DNA from: Lewinellaceae bacterium
Lineage (GTDB): Bacteria; Bacteroidota; Bacteroidia; Chitinophagales; Saprospiraceae
Length of the DNA: 64,000 nucleotides
NCBI GenBank assembly: GCA_020636215.1
Contig: JACJYG010000007.1
Coordinates: 558,001 to 622,000, forward strand
Reading direction: 5' to 3'
Of the stretch, positions 8,215-17,771 are shown piece by piece. Every line of letters begins with the position of its first letter. Positions within the stretch are counted from its first letter, which is position 1. The notes below the pieces were generated by a model, which had not been told where the DNA came from, searched no databases, and worked only from the letters and a program-made list of their open reading frames with translations. The position numbers were made by a program, and so were the translations under genes.

Positions 8215-11067
8215 ATGAACTCAACCGAAAAAATGCTTTTCCGTAGTGTCTGGTTTTTATTTTTGTTGTTTCCTCAATACTCCGGCCTCTTGGCCCAGCA
8301 GCAGCACATTTATTTAGCCAATGATAACCACACGGATTATTTCTGGTCGGGTACCGATCAGGATTACGTCAGCGTGGCGCTCAATGAGATCGATTACTAC
8401 CTGGGCCAGGCGGATGCGACTGACAATCTGGCCGCGCCCTACCAGTGCCGGTACAACCTCGACGGGGCCTGGTATGCCTACGACTATAAGCAGCACCGTA
8501 CCCCCGAGCAGTTTGAACGCCTGATGAGCCGCATCAGGAGCGGGCATATCAGCATTCCGTATAATTTTTTCGTGTCGACTTACGGCGGCCAGCCCACCGA
8601 AGCGATCCTGCGGGGCATGTACTGGCAGGGGCAACTGGACCGGGAGCATAGCCTGAATATCAGCATGGCCGTAGCGATGGAAAACCAGACCCTTCCGCTC
8701 GGCCTGTCCTCCCTGTGGGCGGGTTCGGGCGCAAAATATAGCTGGAAAGGGGTTTGTGGTTGCGCCACACCGGTATCCAGTTCATTATTGCAGCACCGCA
8801 ACCACGAGATATACCGCTACCAGGGCCTGGATGGTTCAGGGGTAGTCATGAAATGGTATTCTCTTTCGCCCAGTGGCAACCGGCGGCTAGGGGGCTATGC
8901 GGAAGCTGCGGCTCCTGCGGTTGCTGTTGCCGACTGTGAGGCTAAAAGCAATACCCCTGCCTATCCTTATTCCATCACCGGGGCCTTTGGCTATGGCTGG
9001 GATGACCTGCAAAGCCTGACGAGTATTTTTACGCAAACCGCCCAGAGCCAATCCAACAGCAACCGTCAGGTCTACGTCTCTAACGAACATGATTTCTTTG
9101 AACATTTCCTGTCAACGTACGATGCCAGTAGCCTGCCGGTAGAAACAGCTACCTATGGAAATGACTGGGACATGGACTGTGAGGCTCTGGCTGCGGTGAC
9201 GGCCAAGGTAAGGCGCTCGGTTGAGAAACTGCGCACAGCGGAAGCTTTGGCCAGCGTGGTGTCGGTAGTGGATGAAAACTTCTACGCGGCTTCGGACCCG
9301 CAGCGGGAGGCCGCCTGGATAGCGTTGGGCTCTTTCTGGGAGCACAATTTTGGGCTGGGCGGGTGTTGCAGCGGGGGGCGCGGGGCTTGGGAACAGGGCC
9401 TGGAGCAGCAGATAAGCGGATATGTAGACGGGCTTTTCGATGCTTCGCTGGCTGCACTTGCCGGGAAGATAGAAAATGCTTCTTCCAATATGCGTTTTAT
9501 GGTATTTAACCCACTGGGCTGGACACGGACCGGCTATGTGGACGTGGCCTACGGCGGAGGGCCGGGGATAAAAGTTGTGGACCTGGAGACGGGGCAGGAA
9601 GCACCGCACCAGTTGGTTACATTGCAGGGCAGCCAATACTTGCGGATACTGGCGCAGGATATGCCGTCGGTTGGTTATAAAGTGTATGAGATCCGCCAGG
9701 AAACGGGAACGAGTTTCCCGAATGCAGCTACCCTTCAGGGCCAGGTATTTGAGAATGCGTTTTACCGGCTTACGGTAACTTCGCAAGGCGTGATCACGAG
9801 CCTGGTGGACAAGATGAACGGCAACCAGGAACTGGTAAAACAAACGGGGGGGCGTTTTGTAAATGATTTTGGCCAGGGCGGCGCCGAAGGCGGAACGCTG
9901 ACGCTGCTGCACAATGGCCCGGTATCGGCTACCCTAAGCTGTACTTCCCCCAACCCATTGCAACACACGACACTGATCACTCTTTATGCCGGTATCGACC
10001 GGATTGACATCGACAATCAGATCAACGATAACTTCGGCGATAACATCCGAACCTATTCCTTCTCTTTTGATTTTACCAGCCCCACCCTTTGGCATGAGGA
10101 ACTGGGCGCCGTACTGAAAGCGAAATACACCAGCAATGGAGGAAACTATGCGCCCCCAGGCCAGCCCATCCGATACGACTGGCAAACGCTGAACCATTTT
10201 GCCGATATCGGTACGGACAGCCGGGGAGTAGTGCTATCCAACCAGGGAGCGGGCTTTATGAAACTAGGCAATAGTTCACTGAATTTTCTGGATGAGAATT
10301 CGGCGCAGGTCAATGTATTGATCGGAGGGCGAATGGGAGGCTCCGGATCAGGGTTTGCTAACCAATTTGGACAAACAGAGTTTCGTAATTCTTTCGCCTT
10401 ACGGACCCGTCAGGGTGCTGCTAACAAAGTACAATCCATGAAATTCGCCCTGGAGCACCAGAATGGCCTGGTAGCCAGGATGCTCGATAACCAGACAGGG
10501 CCGCTGCCCAGTACCTATCTTTCCCTCTTGGGTATGTCTTCTCCAGAGGTAATTCTATGGGCGCTGAAACCTTCCGAAGAAGGCCTGGCCGATGGCGGGC
10601 TGATATTGAGGATGTGGAACCTGGGCGCTCAAAACTTAACCAATACGGCCAGCTTTTCAGGAGAGGTGATTAACGCCAAGAGAACTACCCACCTTGAAAC
10701 CGATATCGAACCGGCGAATATCCAGCAGGGTAAGCTCGTCGCCACTATCGGGCAGCAAAAAATGGAGACTTTTCGCGTGTTTATTGACCTGGCGACAGGA
10801 TCGCGGGATTCCCGTCAAGGCGCCCGGCAGGAAATTCCCATAAGGTTATTCCCCAATCCGGCATCAGAAACCCTGATCATTGAGATGCCGGAAGGCTTTG
10901 GGAAAGTAGCTATGAAAGTATATGATATGAAAGGAAATGAGCTCCTTTTTAGAAATCTGGAAAACCGGCAAACCGAGTTAGATGTCAGCAAATTCCCATC
11001 GGGAGTCTTATTATTTGTATTCGAAGGAAATGGAAAGAAAATGATCCAAAAGGCCGTCATTAAATAG
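8215..11067 (+). CDS. Secreted GH38-like glycosidase with T9SS type A sorting domain (paralog 1)
   Basis: A 950-residue protein. The N-terminal signal peptide is hydrophobic to about residue 28 and ends LLAQQQ. An N-terminal (alpha/beta) domain begins IYLANDNHTDYFW, where the HTD resembles the zinc-binding HxD of family 38 alpha-mannosidases. A helical middle (YGNDWDMDCEALAAV) with EHNFGLGG and a large beta-rich C-terminal half follow, as in GH38. The last about 75 residues are a T9SS type A domain (IRLFPNPASETLIIE, YDMKGNELL, ending KAVIK), so the protein should be exported and surface-anchored or released. Its substrate is probably a mannose-like glycan (inference). Large parts are nearly identical in DNA to the next gene. 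Confidence 0.75.
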   Translation: MNSTEKMLFRSVWFLFLLFPQYSGLLAQQQHIYLANDNHTDYFWSGTDQDYVSVALNEIDYYLGQADATDNLAAPYQCRYNLDGAWYAYDYKQHRTPEQFERLMSRIRSGHISIPYNFFVSTYGGQPTEAILRGMYWQGQLDREHSLNISMAVAMENQTLPLGLSSLWAGSGAKYSWKGVCGCATPVSSSLLQHRNHEIYRYQGLDGSGVVMKWYSLSPSGNRRLGGYAEAAAPAVAVADCEAKSNTPAYPYSITGAFGYGWDDLQSLTSIFTQTAQSQSNSNRQVYVSNEHDFFEHFLSTYDASSLPVETATYGNDWDMDCEALAAVTAKVRRSVEKLRTAEALASVVSVVDENFYAASDPQREAAWIALGSFWEHNFGLGGCCSGGRGAWEQGLEQQISGYVDGLFDASLAALAGKIENASSNMRFMVFNPLGWTRTGYVDVAYGGGPGIKVVDLETGQEAPHQLVTLQGSQYLRILAQDMPSVGYKVYEIRQETGTSFPNAATLQGQVFENAFYRLTVTSQGVITSLVDKMNGNQELVKQTGGRFVNDFGQGGAEGGTLTLLHNGPVSATLSCTSPNPLQHTTLITLYAGIDRIDIDNQINDNFGDNIRTYSFSFDFTSPTLWHEELGAVLKAKYTSNGGNYAPPGQPIRYDWQTLNHFADIGTDSRGVVLSNQGAGFMKLGNSSLNFLDENSAQVNVLIGGRMGGSGSGFANQFGQTEFRNSFALRTRQGAANKVQSMKFALEHQNGLVARMLDNQTGPLPSTYLSLLGMSSPEVILWALKPSEEGLADGGLILRMWNLGAQNLTNTASFSGEVINAKRTTHLETDIEPANIQQGKLVATIGQQKMETFRVFIDLATGSRDSRQGARQEIPIRLFPNPASETLIIEMPEGFGKVAMKVYDMKGNELLFRNLENRQTELDVSKFPSGVLLFVFEGNGKKMIQKAVIK

Positions 11068-11109
11068 ATGGATGGTTGCTTTTTAACACTTTTCCAAAAA
11101 AACGATAAC

Positions 11110-14100
11110 ATGTCCTTTAGCCTTACCCCCAGGATTGTTTTGGCAATGATAATTGTGTTAGCGCTGGCTTTTACTTCCAAAGAGCTCACCGCTCAGCAAG
11201 AGCATATATATCTGGCTAATGACAACCATACGGATTATTTCTGGTCAGGTGACCCACAAACCTATGTGAATGTTGCCCTTAATGAGATCGATTATTACCT
11301 GGACCAGGCGGATGCGACTGATAATTTAGCGCCGCCCTATCAAAGCCGGTACAACCTCGACGGGGCCTGGTATGCCTACGACTATAAGCAGCACCGTACG
11401 CCCGAGCAGTTTGAACGCCTGATGAGCCGCATCCGGAGCGGGCATATCAGTATTCCTTATAATTTTTTCGTGTCGACTTACGGCGGCCAGCCCACCGAAG
11501 CGATCCTGCGGGGCATGTACTGGCAGGGGCAACTGGACCGGGAGCATAGCTTGAATATCAGCATGGCCGTAGCGATGGAAAACCAGACCCTTCCGCTCGG
11601 CCTGTCCTCCCTGTGGGCGGGTTCGGGCGCGAAATATAGCTGGAAAGGGGTCTGCGGCTGCGCCTCGCCCGTGACTCGTGATTTATTGGAAAACCGCAAC
11701 CATGAGATATACAACTACCAGGGCCTGGATGGCTCCGGTTTGGTCATGAAATGGTATTCCCTTTCCCCCGGCGGAAGCCGGCGGCTTGGCGGCTACGCCG
11801 AAGCTACTGCTCCTTATATTGCGGTAGCCGACTGCGAAGCCAAAAGCAATACCCCTGCTTACCCTTATTCCATCACCGGGGCCTTTGGTTACGGCTGGGA
11901 TGACCTGGAGTCTTTAACGAATACATTTGTACAAGCTGCCCAGGACGAATCCAACAGCAACCGTCAGGTCTACGTCTCTAACGAACATGATTTCTTTGAA
12001 CATTTCCTGTCAACTTACGATGCCAGTAGCCTGCCGGTAGAAACAGCTACCTATGGAAATGACTGGGATATGGACTGTGAGGCCCTGGCTGCGGTGACGG
12101 CCAATGTAAGGCGCTCGGTTGAGAAACTGCGCACGGCGGAAGCTTTGGCCAGCGTGGTGTCGGTGGTGGATGAAAACTTCTACGCGGCTTCGGACCCGCA
12201 GCGGGAGGCCGCCTGGATAGCATTGGGCTCTTTCTGGGAGCACAATTTTGGGTTGGGAGGGTGTTGTAGCGGCGGACGCGGGGCTTGGGAACAGGGCCTG
12301 GAGCAGCAGATAAGCGGATATGTAGACGGGCTTTTCGAAAATTCTCTGGCCGCGCTGGCGACTAAGGTTGAGAATAGTTCCTCTAACTCCAGGTTTATAG
12401 CCTTCAATGCGCTGGGCTGGGTTCGGTCCAGCTTTGTAGATGTAGCCTACGATGGAGGGCCTGATATTAAGGTGGTGGATGTTCATACGGGGCTGGAAGC
12501 ACCGCATGAGCTGTTTACCTTGAACGGAAGCCAATATCTGCGGATACTAGCGGAAAATATTCCCTCCGTGGGCTATAAAGTTTACGAAATTCGGCAGGAA
12601 ACAGGAACAAGCTATCCGAATGCGGCGGCCCTGCAAGGCAATATTTTCGAGAATTCATTTTACCGGCTTACAGTAACCTCGCAAGGTGTGATCACGAGCC
12701 TCATCGACAAGATGAATGGCAACCAGGAACTGGTGGCCCCAACTAACGGCCGTTACCTCAATGATTTTGGCCAGGGCAATGCCGAAGGCGGAACACTGAC
12801 GCTGTTGCACAATGGGCCGGTATCGGCTACCCTAAGCTGTACTTCCCCCAACCCATTGCAGCATACGACACTTATCACCCTTTATGCCGGTATCGACCGG
12901 ATTGACATCGATAACCAGATTAACGATAACTTCGGCGACAACATCCGGACCTATTCTTTTTCTTTTGATTTTCAAAACCCCACCCTCAGGCACGAGGAAC
13001 TGGGATCAGTCCTGAAAGCTAAGTACATCAGTAACGGTGGGAACTACGCTGGCCCTGGCCAACCGATCCGCCATGACTGGCAAACGCTGAACCATTTTGC
13101 CGATATCGGAACGGACAGCCGGGGAGTGGTGCTTTCTAATCAGGGGGCAGGCTTCATGAAACTGGGCAATAGTTCGCTCAATTTTCTGGATGAGAATTCG
13201 GCGCAGGTCAACGTCCTCATCGGAGGCCGGATGGGAGGCTCCGGGCCAGGGTTTGCTAACCAATTTGGACAAACAGAGTTTCGTAATTCTTTCGCCTTGC
13301 GGACGCGCTCGTCCGCTTTCGATGGGTCTGCAGCGATGCGTTTCGCCCTGGAACACCAAAATCCACTGGTGGGCCGGGCCATCGACACCCAGGATGGCAA
13401 CCTCCCCCCCGACTCCTTCTCGCTTCTAAGCATGTCGGACCCCAACGTCCTGCTTTGGGCCCTCAAACCGGCGGAAGAGGGGGTTGCTGACGGGGGGCTG
13501 ATCCTGAGAATGTGGAATCTCGATGGACAAGGCCACGCTAATACCGTCACCTTCACCGGCGAGGCCTTTAACGCCCAAAGAACTACTCACCTTGAAACAG
13601 ATATCGAACCAGCGGTTATCCAGCAAGGTAAACTCGTGGCTACTATCGGGCAGCAAAAAATGGAAACCTTTCGCGTGTTTTTAGATACCGTTGCAACAAA
13701 CTGTTCTGTTCAAACAATGCTCGACCAATCTATTTGCGAGGGCGAAAGTTTTGAAGGGTATTCTGAAACCGGAACCTTTGTCGATATTTTCACCGCCACC
13801 GGTGGATGCGACAGCGTCCGAACCCTCAACCTGACGGTACTGCCCACAGCCATCACCACTTTGAATGAAAGCATCTGTGCGGGAGAGTCCTATGACGGGT
13901 ACATGGAAACGGGCGTATACACGGATACCTATACGGCGGCCAATGGCTGCGACAGCGTCCGGGTGCTGAACCTGACGGTACTGCCCACAGCCATCACCAC
14001 TTTGAATGAAAGCATCTGCGCCGGAGAGTCCTATGACGGGTACATGGAAACGGGCGTATACACGGATACCTATACGGCGGCCAATGGCTGCGACAGCGTC

Positions 14101-14391
14101 CGGGTGCTGAACCTGACGGTACTGCCCACAGCCAGCACCATTTTGAATGAAAGCATCTGTGCGGGAGAGTCCTATAACGGGTACATGGAAACGGGCGCAT
14201 ACACGGATACCTATACGGCGGCCAATGGCTGCGACAGCGTCCGGGTGCTGAACCTGACGGTATTGCCCACAGCCAGCACCATTTTGAATGAAAGCATCTG
14301 CGCCGGAGAGTCCTATGACGGGTACATGGAACCGGGCGCATACACGGATACCTATACGGGGCCAATGGCTGCGACAGCGTCCGGGTGCTGA
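11110..14391 (+). CDS. GH38-like secreted protein with 47-residue repeats, 5' part of a frameshifted gene (paralog 2)
   Basis: The ATG at 11110 gives a clear signal peptide (MSFSLTPRIVLAMIIVLALA, cleavage near LTAQ). An in-frame ATG at 11068, touching the previous stop, would add 14 unlikely residues. Residues to about 860 repeat the GH38-like architecture of paralog 1 (ANDNHTDYFW, YGNDWDMDCEAL, EHNFGLGG). The T9SS tail of paralog 1 is replaced by an array of 47-residue repeats containing ICAGESYDGY and NGCDSVRVLNL. In the fifth repeat a G run at 14358-14361 is one base short, shifting the frame to a stop at 14389-14391. The rest of the protein continues in another frame to 16574. Together the two parts would encode about 1820 residues. 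Confidence 0.75.
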   Translation: MSFSLTPRIVLAMIIVLALAFTSKELTAQQEHIYLANDNHTDYFWSGDPQTYVNVALNEIDYYLDQADATDNLAPPYQSRYNLDGAWYAYDYKQHRTPEQFERLMSRIRSGHISIPYNFFVSTYGGQPTEAILRGMYWQGQLDREHSLNISMAVAMENQTLPLGLSSLWAGSGAKYSWKGVCGCASPVTRDLLENRNHEIYNYQGLDGSGLVMKWYSLSPGGSRRLGGYAEATAPYIAVADCEAKSNTPAYPYSITGAFGYGWDDLESLTNTFVQAAQDESNSNRQVYVSNEHDFFEHFLSTYDASSLPVETATYGNDWDMDCEALAAVTANVRRSVEKLRTAEALASVVSVVDENFYAASDPQREAAWIALGSFWEHNFGLGGCCSGGRGAWEQGLEQQISGYVDGLFENSLAALATKVENSSSNSRFIAFNALGWVRSSFVDVAYDGGPDIKVVDVHTGLEAPHELFTLNGSQYLRILAENIPSVGYKVYEIRQETGTSYPNAAALQGNIFENSFYRLTVTSQGVITSLIDKMNGNQELVAPTNGRYLNDFGQGNAEGGTLTLLHNGPVSATLSCTSPNPLQHTTLITLYAGIDRIDIDNQINDNFGDNIRTYSFSFDFQNPTLRHEELGSVLKAKYISNGGNYAGPGQPIRHDWQTLNHFADIGTDSRGVVLSNQGAGFMKLGNSSLNFLDENSAQVNVLIGGRMGGSGPGFANQFGQTEFRNSFALRTRSSAFDGSAAMRFALEHQNPLVGRAIDTQDGNLPPDSFSLLSMSDPNVLLWALKPAEEGVADGGLILRMWNLDGQGHANTVTFTGEAFNAQRTTHLETDIEPAVIQQGKLVATIGQQKMETFRVFLDTVATNCSVQTMLDQSICEGESFEGYSETGTFVDIFTATGGCDSVRTLNLTVLPTAITTLNESICAGESYDGYMETGVYTDTYTAANGCDSVRVLNLTVLPTAITTLNESICAGESYDGYMETGVYTDTYTAANGCDSVRVLNLTVLPTASTILNESICAGESYNGYMETGAYTDTYTAANGCDSVRVLNLTVLPTASTILNESICAGESYDGYMEPGAYTDTYTGPMAATASGC

Positions 14392-15965
14392 ACCTGACGG
14401 TGCTGCCCACTGCCACGAGCGTGGTGAATGCAACCATCTGCGCCGGGGAGTCTTATGAAGGGTACCAGGAGCCGGGCGCATACACGGATACGTACACGGG
14501 GGCCAATGGCTGCGACAGCACGCGGATGCTGAACTTGACGGTGCTGCCCACTGCCAGCACCACTTTGAATGAAAGCATCTGTGCGGGAGAGTCCTATGAC
14601 GGGTACATGGAACCGGGCGCATACACGGATACCTATACGGCGGCCAATGGCTGCGACAGCGTCCGGGTGCTGAACCTGACGGTGCTGCCCACTACCACCA
14701 CCACGGTGAATGCGGCCATCTGCGCCGGGGAATCCTATGACGGGTACACGGCGCCAGGCGCATACACGGATACCTATACGGCGGTAAATGGCTGCGACAG
14801 CGTCCGGGTGCTGAACCTGACGGTGCTGCCCACTGCCAGCACCACTTTGAATGAAAGCATCTGTGCGGGAGAGTCCTATGACGGGTACATGGAACCGGGC
14901 GCATACACGGATACCTATACGGCGGCCAATGGCTGCGACAGCGTCCGGGTGCTGAACCTGACGGTGCTGCCCACTACCACCACCACGGTGAATGCGGCCA
15001 TCTGCGCCGGGGAATCCTATGACGGGTACACGGCGCCAGGCGCATACACGGATACCTATACGGCGGCCAATGGCTGCGACAGCGTCCGGGTGCTGAACCT
15101 GACGGTGCTGCCCACTACCACCACCACGGTGAATGCGGCCATCTGCGCCGGGGAATCCTATGACGGGTACACGGCGCCAGGCGCATACACGGATACCTAT
15201 ACGGCGGCCAACGGCTGCGACAGCGTCCGGGTGCTGAACCTGACGGTGCTGCCCACAGCCAGCACCACTTTGAATGAAAGCATCTGTGCGGGAGAGTCCT
15301 ATGACGGGTACATGGAAACGGGCGCGTACACAGATACCTATACAGCGGCCAATGGCTGCGACAGCGTCCGGGTGCTGAACCTGACGGTGCTGCCTGCAAT
15401 CACGACTACCCTCAATATATCCATTTGCTTAGGCGAGTCCTATGAGGGCTATACCGTGTCCGGGTCCTTCACGGATACCTATACGGCGGTTAATGGCTGC
15501 GACAGCGTTCGGGTACTGAACCTGATGGTATTGCCGGCGATCACGACTACTTTTGAAATCTCCATTTGTGATGGGGAGTCCTACGAAGGCTATACGGAGA
15601 CTGGCGTATACAGCGATACCTATATAACAGCGGGTGGCTGCGACAGCACGCGGGTGCTGAACCTGACGGTGCTGCCCACCTTGTATTCCAGTATAAACGC
15701 CCAGGTTTGTGAAGGAGAGGAATATGAGGGCTATACGATGAGTGGCGTCTATACGGATATTTTTACCGCATACAATGGTTGTGATAGCATACGAACGCTT
15801 GAACTCGAAGTGCTGCCTGCTTTTTCCACACAAGTCAACCGTACCATTTGTGCAGGCGAGGAATACCAAGGTTACAGCCAAACAGGGGTTTATACCGATG
15901 CGTATACCGCCGCTAATGGTTGTGACAGTATTCGGATTCTAAATCTGATGGTAGTGCCGGCTATT
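13711..15965 (+). repeat. Tandem 141-bp repeats encoding 47-residue Cys-containing adhesin-like units
   Basis: Sixteen consecutive units of 141 bp (47 codons), with a seventeenth degenerate unit to about 16080. The consensus protein motif is ICAGESYDGYxxxG, then YTDTYTAANGCDS and RVLNLTVLPT, with two conserved cysteines per unit. Central units (13852-15400) are almost identical at DNA level and alternate between a METG/MEPG type and a TAPG type, which indicates recent unequal exchange. The outer units are diverged. One unit carries a one-base deletion at 14358-14361. Such repeats form stalk-like or adhesive regions in secreted Bacteroidota proteins. Confidence 0.9.
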
Positions 15966-16574
15966 GACACTGTTCAGATTGAACAGTTTAGCTGTGATAG
16001 CACTGCACTCGGAGTTTTTACTGAAACTCTTGCCAGCCAGGATGGGTGTGACAGCACAGTGGTAACTACTGTCCTTTTCGCCCCAATAGAGCCCAATCTG
16101 GAGGTGCAACCGGCCTCAATCGGCGCCAATAATGGATCGGCCTCCGTATCGCCAACCGGCGGCCAGGCGCCTTACACTATCCAGTGGAGCAACGGAAGTA
16201 CCGGGACACCAATCAGTGGATTAGCCCCGGGCGCTTATTCTGTAAGGGTGTCGGATGCTACCGGATGTAGTGTTACGCTTGATTTTGAAATTGAACAAGT
16301 GAGTAACCTACGCGAAATTCCCTCGCTTGAGTATTTCAATCTGTTCCCCAACCCTGCTTCCCAGCACGTTTATCTGGAATGGCAATTCAGCCTTTGGGAA
16401 GAAGGGGTTCTAATAGTGCAGGATTTTCTAGGCAGGGAGGTGCACCGGGAAACCTTCCGCGGAAAGGCGCATCATACGGAGATCGGGATCGAACAACTGC
16501 CTGCCGGGGTCTACCAGGCACGCCTGATTGTGAATAAAGGGGAAGTGGCTAAATTCCTGGCTGTGCAGCATTGA
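14385..16574 (+). CDS. 3' part of the frameshifted repeat protein: repeats, SprB-like repeat and T9SS sorting domain
   Basis: This open frame continues the preceding protein after the one-base shift at 14358-14361. It encodes twelve 47-residue units, then a SprB-type repeat (ASIGANNGSASVSPTGG, YTIQWSNGSTG, YSVRVSDATGCS). It ends in a T9SS type A sorting domain (YFNLFPNPASQHVYLEW, LPAGVYQARL, ending LAVQH). It has no start signal or leader of its own; the GTG at 14385 is only the formal frame start inside a repeat. Without a correction of the frame, the exported protein would lose its sorting domain. Either the base loss is a sequencing or assembly error in a long repeat, or the gene is switched or inactive. 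Confidence 0.75.
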   Translation: MLNLTVLPTATSVVNATICAGESYEGYQEPGAYTDTYTGANGCDSTRMLNLTVLPTASTTLNESICAGESYDGYMEPGAYTDTYTAANGCDSVRVLNLTVLPTTTTTVNAAICAGESYDGYTAPGAYTDTYTAVNGCDSVRVLNLTVLPTASTTLNESICAGESYDGYMEPGAYTDTYTAANGCDSVRVLNLTVLPTTTTTVNAAICAGESYDGYTAPGAYTDTYTAANGCDSVRVLNLTVLPTTTTTVNAAICAGESYDGYTAPGAYTDTYTAANGCDSVRVLNLTVLPTASTTLNESICAGESYDGYMETGAYTDTYTAANGCDSVRVLNLTVLPAITTTLNISICLGESYEGYTVSGSFTDTYTAVNGCDSVRVLNLMVLPAITTTFEISICDGESYEGYTETGVYSDTYITAGGCDSTRVLNLTVLPTLYSSINAQVCEGEEYEGYTMSGVYTDIFTAYNGCDSIRTLELEVLPAFSTQVNRTICAGEEYQGYSQTGVYTDAYTAANGCDSIRILNLMVVPAIDTVQIEQFSCDSTALGVFTETLASQDGCDSTVVTTVLFAPIEPNLEVQPASIGANNGSASVSPTGGQAPYTIQWSNGSTGTPISGLAPGAYSVRVSDATGCSVTLDFEIEQVSNLREIPSLEYFNLFPNPASQHVYLEWQFSLWEEGVLIVQDFLGREVHRETFRGKAHHTEIGIEQLPAGVYQARLIVNKGEVAKFLAVQH

Positions 16575-16605
16575 AAAACACAATACTAACCAAAGTATAA
16601 AAAAA

Positions 16606-17688
16606 TTGAGTAGCAAGAACTTATTATTTGTTGTGGGCGCCCGCCCCAACTTCATCAAGATTGCCCCCTTATGCATTGAGCTGGGCAAAAGGGGCGGAAT
16701 GCCTTTCCAAATTGTCCATACCGGCCAGCATTACGATCAGTTGATGTCGGATGTCTTCTTCGAAGAACTGAACATCCCGGAACCTGACTTCAAACTGGAG
16801 GTTGGTTCGGGCTCCCATGGAAAGCAGACCGGCGATATGATGGCCAAACTGGAAGGCCTTTGTCAGGAACATGCTTTTTCCTGCATCGTGGTGATCGGCG
16901 ATGTCAACTCTACGCTGGCCGCGGCCCTGGTTGGGGCCAAGTTGAATATTCCGGTTGCCCATGTGGAATCGGGATTGCGCAGTTTCAACCGCAGTATGCC
17001 GGAGGAGATCAACCGGATAGCTACGGACCATGTGTCGGACGTGCTTTTCGTGCCGACTCAGCTTGCTATGGCCAACTTGCGGAATGAAGGCCTGCAAGCC
17101 CGTTCGCACTTCAGTGGTGACGTAATGTACGATATGATCTTACACGGCCTGGAGTTGGCCCACAAACACTCCAGCATCCTGGAGCAATTCCAATTGTCTC
17201 CCAAAGCGTACTATCTTGCTACCCTCCACCGGCCGTATAATGTGGACGCCCCAGAGCAATTGAAAGCGATCATGAGCGGGCTGTCCAGCCTCGATGCCCC
17301 GGTATTGTTATCGGCTCACCCCCGGCTCCAAAAGAATTTAGCCCAATTCGGTATTGCCGTCGGAAAAAACGTACAATTGACTCAGCCCTTCGGTTATCTG
17401 GATTTCGTTGTGCTGGAAAAGAATGCCAGGAAGGTTATTACCGATTCGGGTGGGGTTCAGAAGGAAGCCTTTTTCGTCCAAACGCCCTGTGTGACACTTC
17501 GTCCGGAGACCGAGTGGGTAGAAACCATAGAAACCGGCGCCAATCTCCTGGTGCCCGATCGCACAGCGGAAGCTATCTTGAAAGCGGCCTATCAGGAAAC
17601 AGCCCCCCGCTACGAGGAATCCCCTTATGGCGATGGCAACGCCAGTAAAATCATCATCGATATTCTTCAGTCAAAGTATTATTCCTGA
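16606..17688 (+). CDS. wecB: UDP-N-acetylglucosamine 2-epimerase (non-hydrolysing)
   Basis: A 360-residue protein with the family signatures VGARPNFIKIAPL (residues 9-21), HTGQHYDQLMSD, HVESGLRSFNRSMPEEINR (catalytic/UDP region) and ITDSGGVQKEAF with the following TEWVE. It interconverts UDP-GlcNAc and UDP-ManNAc in the cytoplasm, supplying ManNAc or ManNAcA for surface polysaccharide or lipid-linked glycans. The start is a TTG at 16606. No in-frame ATG lies nearby upstream, and the next internal ATGs would remove the N-terminal Rossmann strand. It follows the GH38-like gene by 31 bp in the same direction. Confidence 0.93.
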   Translation: MSSKNLLFVVGARPNFIKIAPLCIELGKRGGMPFQIVHTGQHYDQLMSDVFFEELNIPEPDFKLEVGSGSHGKQTGDMMAKLEGLCQEHAFSCIVVIGDVNSTLAAALVGAKLNIPVAHVESGLRSFNRSMPEEINRIATDHVSDVLFVPTQLAMANLRNEGLQARSHFSGDVMYDMILHGLELAHKHSSILEQFQLSPKAYYLATLHRPYNVDAPEQLKAIMSGLSSLDAPVLLSAHPRLQKNLAQFGIAVGKNVQLTQPFGYLDFVVLEKNARKVITDSGGVQKEAFFVQTPCVTLRPETEWVETIETGANLLVPDRTAEAILKAAYQETAPRYEESPYGDGNASKIIIDILQSKYYS

Positions 17689-17690
17689 GA

Positions 17691-17741
17691 AACTTGTTCA
17701 AATTTCATTCTCAGCCTGAAAGATGAAATTTGAACTTATCT
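17691..17741 (+). repeat. Short palindromic remnant related to type A element
   Basis: About 50 bp directly after wecB contain AACTTGTTCAAATTTCAT and, after a 14-base spacer, ATGAAATTTGAAC, forming a 13-bp inverted repeat. The left part matches the terminus of the type A element (AACTTGTTTAAATTTCAT) with one difference. It may be a deletion derivative of a MITE and could act as a hairpin behind wecB; there is no T run, so a terminator role is doubtful. Confidence 0.5.
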
Positions 17742-17771
17742 AAAAACGCTACTCCAAAAGCTCCTTAAACT

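Noticed and set aside
13681..14622. Long minus-strand frame (313 codons) opposite the 47-residue repeats
   Set aside because: It is an antisense shadow of the repeat array; no start context or known domain.
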